The notes under the pieces: model-generated
The model's input: only the letters and a program-made list of their open reading frames with translations
Told to the model about the DNA's origin: nothing
The model's database searches: none
Part shown: piece by piece, positions 60,584 through 64,000 of the stretch
Layout: each line of letters begins with the position of its first letter
Position numbering within the stretch: position 1 is the first letter of the stretch
Position numbers and translations under genes: made by a program
Source of the DNA: Flavobacteriales bacterium UBA7666
Lineage (GTDB): Bacteria; Bacteroidota; Bacteroidia; Flavobacteriales_D; Crocinitomicaceae
Assembly: GCA_002483265.1 (NCBI GenBank)
Contig: DLHO01000022.1
Coordinates: 186,860-250,859 of the forward strand
DNA length: 64,000 bases
Direction: 5' to 3'

Positions 60584-61297
60584 TTATAAATAGATGAAAC
60601 TTGTTATAGTGTCCTTCGGACTGAAGGGTGAAAGCGATTGTACCAACGGAAAGTCAGGGAGCCTGCTCAATAGATTATCTCCGCTTTTCCGAAGTTCCCA
60701 GAGATGAAATTGATAAGCACTTTTCAATTTAAGTGAGATTGTTTCCGAAGAAACAAACCGAAATACTGTTTTCTCAGTTCCGGGAAGTGTGATTTCTTCT
60801 CGCTTATCAAATAGCACTTTTCCACGCTGTTCGCGAATCTCCAATGGCTCCATGGAATAGGATTGATTAGGAAACACGAGAAATTCAATGTGTTTTAAAG
60901 GACTATTCAGTTGAATCTCGATTATTTCTGGATCTTTTGCAGCAAGTTGTTTATCAGTAACCGGAATATTCAATAATTTCCAGATTCCCTCTCTATTGTA
61001 ATCTACCAATGACCAAGCATCATCATCAGATGTAGATTGATCCGTGTAATAGTAAAAATCCGGTTGTTTCGTTTTTAGATGAAAACACAAATTGATTTCA
61101 CTGTCTAAATTGATTTCATCTTCCGCTACGAGAATCCAGGTACAGGAATTTTGCTGTTTGAGAAGAATTCCTGCCTTTTGAAGCAATCTGTTTGTAATTG
61201 AATTCGGTTCAAGGGTCAGGCCGCATTGTTCCGCATCAAAATACTGATGTTTGATGACAAGCTTAAGCCAGATGCGATATGTGCCTTGATGATTCAT
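60584..61297 (-). CDS. Conserved eCIS-associated protein, unknown, 237 aa
   Basis: A beta-rich soluble protein without a recognised domain. It lies between the tube cap gene (4-base overlap) and the sheath gene, so it belongs to the operon and may be an assembly or cap accessory factor. Confidence 0.6.
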   Translation of the reverse strand: MNHQGTYRIWLKLVIKHQYFDAEQCGLTLEPNSITNRLLQKAGILLKQQNSCTWILVAEDEINLDSEINLCFHLKTKQPDFYYYTDQSTSDDDAWSLVDYNREGIWKLLNIPVTDKQLAAKDPEIIEIQLNSPLKHIEFLVFPNQSYSMEPLEIREQRGKVLFDKREEITLPGTEKTVFRFVSSETISLKLKSAYQFHLWELRKSGDNLLSRLPDFPLVQSLSPFSPKDTITSFIYL

Positions 61298-61842
61298 TTC
61301 AATTGGGTAGTACTTTCAGGTTTCGAAATGATATGAGAAAGATCCATGATTTCTCCGGCATCTACTTCCAGTAATCGGATCTTGCAAACCACAGATGGAT
61401 AATAATTTTCCCCCGAAATACTCCAAAGATTAGATAATTCATGCAAGGTCAGATTCACAACTTCCAGCGAAAAAGCGAGTCCTTCATTTGCAGATCTTAC
61501 CATGTTGTTTTTTTGAATGAAAGCAACTACTGCTGAAAATAAGCGTAGGGATTCTTCGTATTGTTTCTCCTGAAAAATGACTGAAATCAGCACATTTAAA
61601 TTGATTTGCCACATAGGAGCAGTTTGAGCTGAAGTGGAATCTGAAATCGTTCTTCTTTGAAAACTTACACCACCGGCTGTTTCTCGTTCCATGCCCACAA
61701 GGGTCAATGCAACGCGGTTTGGAAATGCTTTTGCTGCGTCTTTGATGGGAGAAATGAACACAATATCTTCCGTCAACCTGAAACGAATTTTCAAGTAGTC
61801 ATTTAATTGTCCGGAAAGCAGTTGTAGTGCCTCGAAAATCAT
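61294..61842 (-). CDS. DUF4255 tube-terminating cap protein (Pvc16/Afp16-like)
   Basis: A 182-residue protein of the Pvc16 N-terminal family (FEALQLLSGQLNDYLKIRF ... NRVALTLVGMERETAGG ... LNLTLHELSNLWS-type strand LEVVNLTLHELSNLWSI). It ends the growing tube and sheath. It is the first structural gene of the operon. Confidence 0.9.
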   Translation of the reverse strand: MIFEALQLLSGQLNDYLKIRFRLTEDIVFISPIKDAAKAFPNRVALTLVGMERETAGGVSFQRRTISDSTSAQTAPMWQINLNVLISVIFQEKQYEESLRLFSAVVAFIQKNNMVRSANEGLAFSLEVVNLTLHELSNLWSISGENYYPSVVCKIRLLEVDAGEIMDLSHIISKPESTTQLK

Positions 61843-61904
61843 AACTCAGTGAATGTGGTAACAAAATAATTAAGCTTACAAGGATACGCTTACATGGCGA
61901 AGTT

Positions 61905-62294
61905 TTATTTCGCCATGTATCTTTTCTTGAGTTTAAACAGAACGTCTCCGAGAATGGCTCGTTGATCGGGTTTTAATTGCCCGGAAGCGATATTGCAAAC
62001 ACTTTCCAGCAGATCGACCTCTGAGAGGTTCAATTGCTGATAACCAAATTGATAATCCGAATCTTTGTAGTAATAAGCCTTCCGTTTCTGACAATACTCA
62101 ATGGGAGCGAAAAGTCCGAGGAAAGTATCGTCCTTCATTGAATTCAAATCTAACTGAATAGTCCGTCTGGAAACCTCATATCCGAGATTTCGTTTGCAGG
62201 TTTCAGTGATGGTGGAAGTCTTTACATAGGTATTCTTCTTGAGAAGTTCATCGATGACCGCATAGCGGGCGATGGCAAATTTGTTTTGAGGCAT
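61905..62294 (-). CDS. WYL-type HTH protein lacking the WYL domain
   Basis: A 129-residue protein aligned with the N-terminal part of the WYL regulator at 32824 (MPQNKFAIARYAVIDELL versus MAQNKNALIRYKTIDKCL, and RRTIQLDLNSM versus LRTTQLDIQLM). It contains the helix-turn-helix but ends before the sensor domain. It is the first gene of the eCIS block and is its best candidate local regulator. Truncation or a natural short form cannot be told apart. Confidence 0.75.
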   Translation of the reverse strand: MPQNKFAIARYAVIDELLKKNTYVKTSTITETCKRNLGYEVSRRTIQLDLNSMKDDTFLGLFAPIEYCQKRKAYYYKDSDYQFGYQQLNLSEVDLLESVCNIASGQLKPDQRAILGDVLFKLKKRYMAK

Positions 62295-62525
62295 GTTGTA
62301 ATAAATAGTGTAATTCCAGTAGACTTAAAAAAGGAATTATCCCAGAAGACACCTGTGACGCAAGAGTTTGTGAAATGTGGAATAATGGCTTTATCCATTG
62401 GAATTATCGAGTGAACAGTGAGGGGTAAAGGTAATAATTGTTTGAAACCAACAACAATTTGACTAAAAATAAACAGATTTTCAGCAAAAAGTTTAAAATA
62501 GAGAATTATCAATTAGCTATGATTT

Positions 62526-62566
62526 AATTATCAAGGTAGTTTGTAGGTAGAAACTGCTTGATAATT
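62526..62566 (-). terminator. Hairpin after the DUF72 gene
   Basis: AATTATCAAG and CTTGATAATT are exact complements; AGTTT/AAACT extends the stem. It lies 28 bases past the DUF72 stop and upstream of the eCIS start region, separating the two units. Confidence 0.6.
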
Positions 62567-62593
62567 GATAATTCGACCATTCATAATTGCTAA

Positions 62594-63505
62594 TTACCCA
62601 AAAAGGTCTCCCGTTGTTTCAATCAGTTTAGGAGTTTGCAGCGATAAACTACATTGTTTATTTAGTTCCCTTATCAGATAATCTGTCAATTGTGGTGTAT
62701 ACAATTCGTCTGGCTGATGCATGTAAAAGTGAATTTCTTTGATGTCTTTTTGTAACCAAGATTTGATGCGTTTCACCCAATCGTCAATGCGCTCATAATC
62801 TGTTGAATGGAGTCCGTTTCCAACAAAGCGTATGAATGTAGCGGGGGAAGTGACTTCCATATGTGCGCAATCTCTTCTTCCCGAAACATCTGTGATTACC
62901 GCACCGACTGATAATTCATTTAGAACATGGAACAACTCGTTTCTGATCTCTGAATTCCCAAACCAATCCGGATGTCGGACTTCTAGAGTAATCGCTAAGT
63001 CTTTTGGTAATTTTTGTAAGTAAGAGAAAAGGGCTTCTCTGCGTTGCGGACCGAATCGTTCACTCAATTGAAGGAATAATGGCCCTAAATGCTCACCAAA
63101 GTTGATCACTGAAGCCAGAAAACGATCCGTGTCAGCATATGCTTTTGTACTGGAAAGATCGCTGTAATGACTAATCGATTGGGGGAATTTCGGGCAGAAT
63201 TTAAAATCAGTTCCTTTCGCTTTCTCTGCCCATTTTTGGATTGTTGCTTCCGGATAAATTTGGTAATGAGTTGTATTGAGTTCAATTCCGTTGAAGTTCT
63301 TGATGTAATAGTCCAGAAATTCGGATTCTTTTGTTTTCGTGGGGTAAATCAGTCCAACCCATTCTTTTCTTCCCCATTTTGCACCACCAAGAAATAATTT
63401 AGGTTGTTTAACAGCAGGTTTTAATTGCTTGGTGAAATTCCCGTCTTCCGGTAAGCGAAAATTCACTTTGTCCAATAAACTGCGATCGATTTTTCCGAAT
63501 TCCAT
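62594..63505 (-). CDS. DUF72 family protein (YecE-like)
   Basis: A 303-residue TIM-barrel-like protein: LGGAKWGRKEWVGLIYP, EFLDYYIKNFNGIELNTTHY, FLQLSERFGP and LAITLEVRHPDWF are family signatures. Function is unknown in general. It stands alone upstream of the eCIS block. Confidence 0.9.
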   Translation of the reverse strand: MEFGKIDRSLLDKVNFRLPEDGNFTKQLKPAVKQPKLFLGGAKWGRKEWVGLIYPTKTKESEFLDYYIKNFNGIELNTTHYQIYPEATIQKWAEKAKGTDFKFCPKFPQSISHYSDLSSTKAYADTDRFLASVINFGEHLGPLFLQLSERFGPQRREALFSYLQKLPKDLAITLEVRHPDWFGNSEIRNELFHVLNELSVGAVITDVSGRRDCAHMEVTSPATFIRFVGNGLHSTDYERIDDWVKRIKSWLQKDIKEIHFYMHQPDELYTPQLTDYLIRELNKQCSLSLQTPKLIETTGDLFG

Positions 63506-63720
63506 GGATTAAAATTACTTAAAAATGATCTGTTTTGAATAATTGGGAAATGGAATTTGCAGATGGAATAGGGGAATGCAATGTGAACATAACGTTAAGT
63601 TTTAAAACTGTTCAAAAGTTCTTATTCAGGACAAAAATAAAAAGTCGTAACTTTCCCCTGTATTCAAAAACAGCAGATTGAAATTTACCTATAATTAGCT
63701 GAAAATAAAAATGTTGTATT

Positions 63721-64000
63721 ATGGCTATACCTGTTAGACTTGTCAAGGATTTAATTGAATTCTCTGACATCATTCCGGATCTGCAAGGAATCGGATTGAA
63801 AGTGTTTTCTTACGGTAAAATCAAAAATATTTACTGGCTAGGGAAAGACATTATCAAAACTGTTGAGATCGTTCAATACAGAAACTTAGAATCTTATTTT
63901 AGCGAAGGAACCGGTGATCCTGTTTCCCGCTCATTTGGTCGGACGAACCTACCTGCAGAAATTGAGTTTTTTGTAAACCAAAAAGAGGAGTATCCGTCTT
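63721..64000 (+). CDS. Start of an unrecognised protein (partial)
   Basis: An ATG follows a purine/AT-rich leader and opens a frame of 93 codons that runs out of the window. It begins MAIPVRLVKDLIEFSDIIPD and contains GLKVFSYGKIKNIYWLGKDI. No domain was recognised. The 215-base spacer before it shows nothing more than AT-rich promoter-like sequence. Confidence 0.6.
   Translation, partial: MAIPVRLVKDLIEFSDIIPDLQGIGLKVFSYGKIKNIYWLGKDIIKTVEIVQYRNLESYFSEGTGDPVSRSFGRTNLPAEIEFFVNQKEEYPS

Noticed and set aside
39693..62294. Prophage or type VI secretion system
   Set aside because: No capsid, terminase, integrase or lysis genes are present, and no T6SS membrane complex (TssJLM). The DUF4255 cap, AAA+ ATPase and DUF4157 cargo indicate an eCIS.
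62222..62512. 96-codon minus-strand frame before the eCIS operon
   Set aside because: It overlaps the start of the WYL-type HTH gene in another frame and has no recognisable protein features.

Overview
The window looks like a chromosomal segment of a Bacteroidota bacterium, most likely Flavobacteriales (Crocinitomicaceae/Fluviicola-like). The signs are a fused ccoNO oxidase gene, a type IX secretion C-terminal sorting domain, many promoters of the TAnnTTTG type, AT-rich spacers and Bacteroidota-type small proteins. No species can be named from sequence alone.

Region 1 (about 0-11.5 kb): the end of an NAD(P)HX dehydratase gene, then a complete minus-strand cbb3 oxidase island read hemN-ccoI and ccoS-ccoNO-ccoQ-ccoP-ccoG-ccoH-TauE-like. 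It encodes the high-affinity terminal oxidase, its copper supply and assembly factors, and anaerobic haem synthesis. Crp/Fnr-like palindromes sit upstream of hemN and ccoS.

Region 2 (11.5-24.8 kb): stress and envelope genes: an ABC1/UbiB kinase with a phasin-like partner, a CBS-domain protein, DUF3788, a D-lactate dehydrogenase-like enzyme, a rhodanese-thioredoxin fusion, a tandem universal stress protein, an MlaE-MlaF-MCE lipid transporter, an MFS carrier and small conserved proteins. Several further Crp/Fnr-like palindromes lie here. Region 3 (24.8-32.7 kb): a lipoprotein esterase, a copper-type pair (HMA-AraC fusion regulator and HMA-MauE membrane protein), secreted proteins, and a large T9SS-sorted phosphoesterase.

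Region 4 (32.8-39.5 kb) is the most unusual part: a putative RNA-repair island. A WYL-domain regulator is divergent from an RtcB RNA ligase. Two short terminated transcripts and five compact tRNA or tRNA-like genes follow (two Pro-TGG, two Leu-TAG without a long variable arm, one Gln-TTG). Next comes a leader holding four copies of a structured motif (GGTCAA-N7-TTACTTC ... GATT/C-ACC). One copy is circularly permuted and inserted in the anticodon loop of a tRNA-like RNA. The leader runs into a RING-type zinc-finger/TerD-like protein. The rtcB promoter and the leader promoter carry the same inverted-repeat operator at identical spacing, so the two units look co-regulated.

Region 5 (39.7-62.3 kb) is a full extracellular contractile injection system (eCIS, Afp/PVC-like) on the minus strand. 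It has a WYL-type HTH protein, tube cap, sheath, two tube proteins, DUF5908 protein, LysM hub, VgrG-like spike, PAAR tip, gp25 wedge, two J-like baseplate proteins, fibre-like protein, tape measure, a leader-only cargo remnant, two DUF4157 cargo proteins with unrelated C-termini (one with a PD-(D/E)XK-like motif), AAA+ ATPase and a membrane protein. A DUF72 gene and the start of an unrecognised gene end the window.
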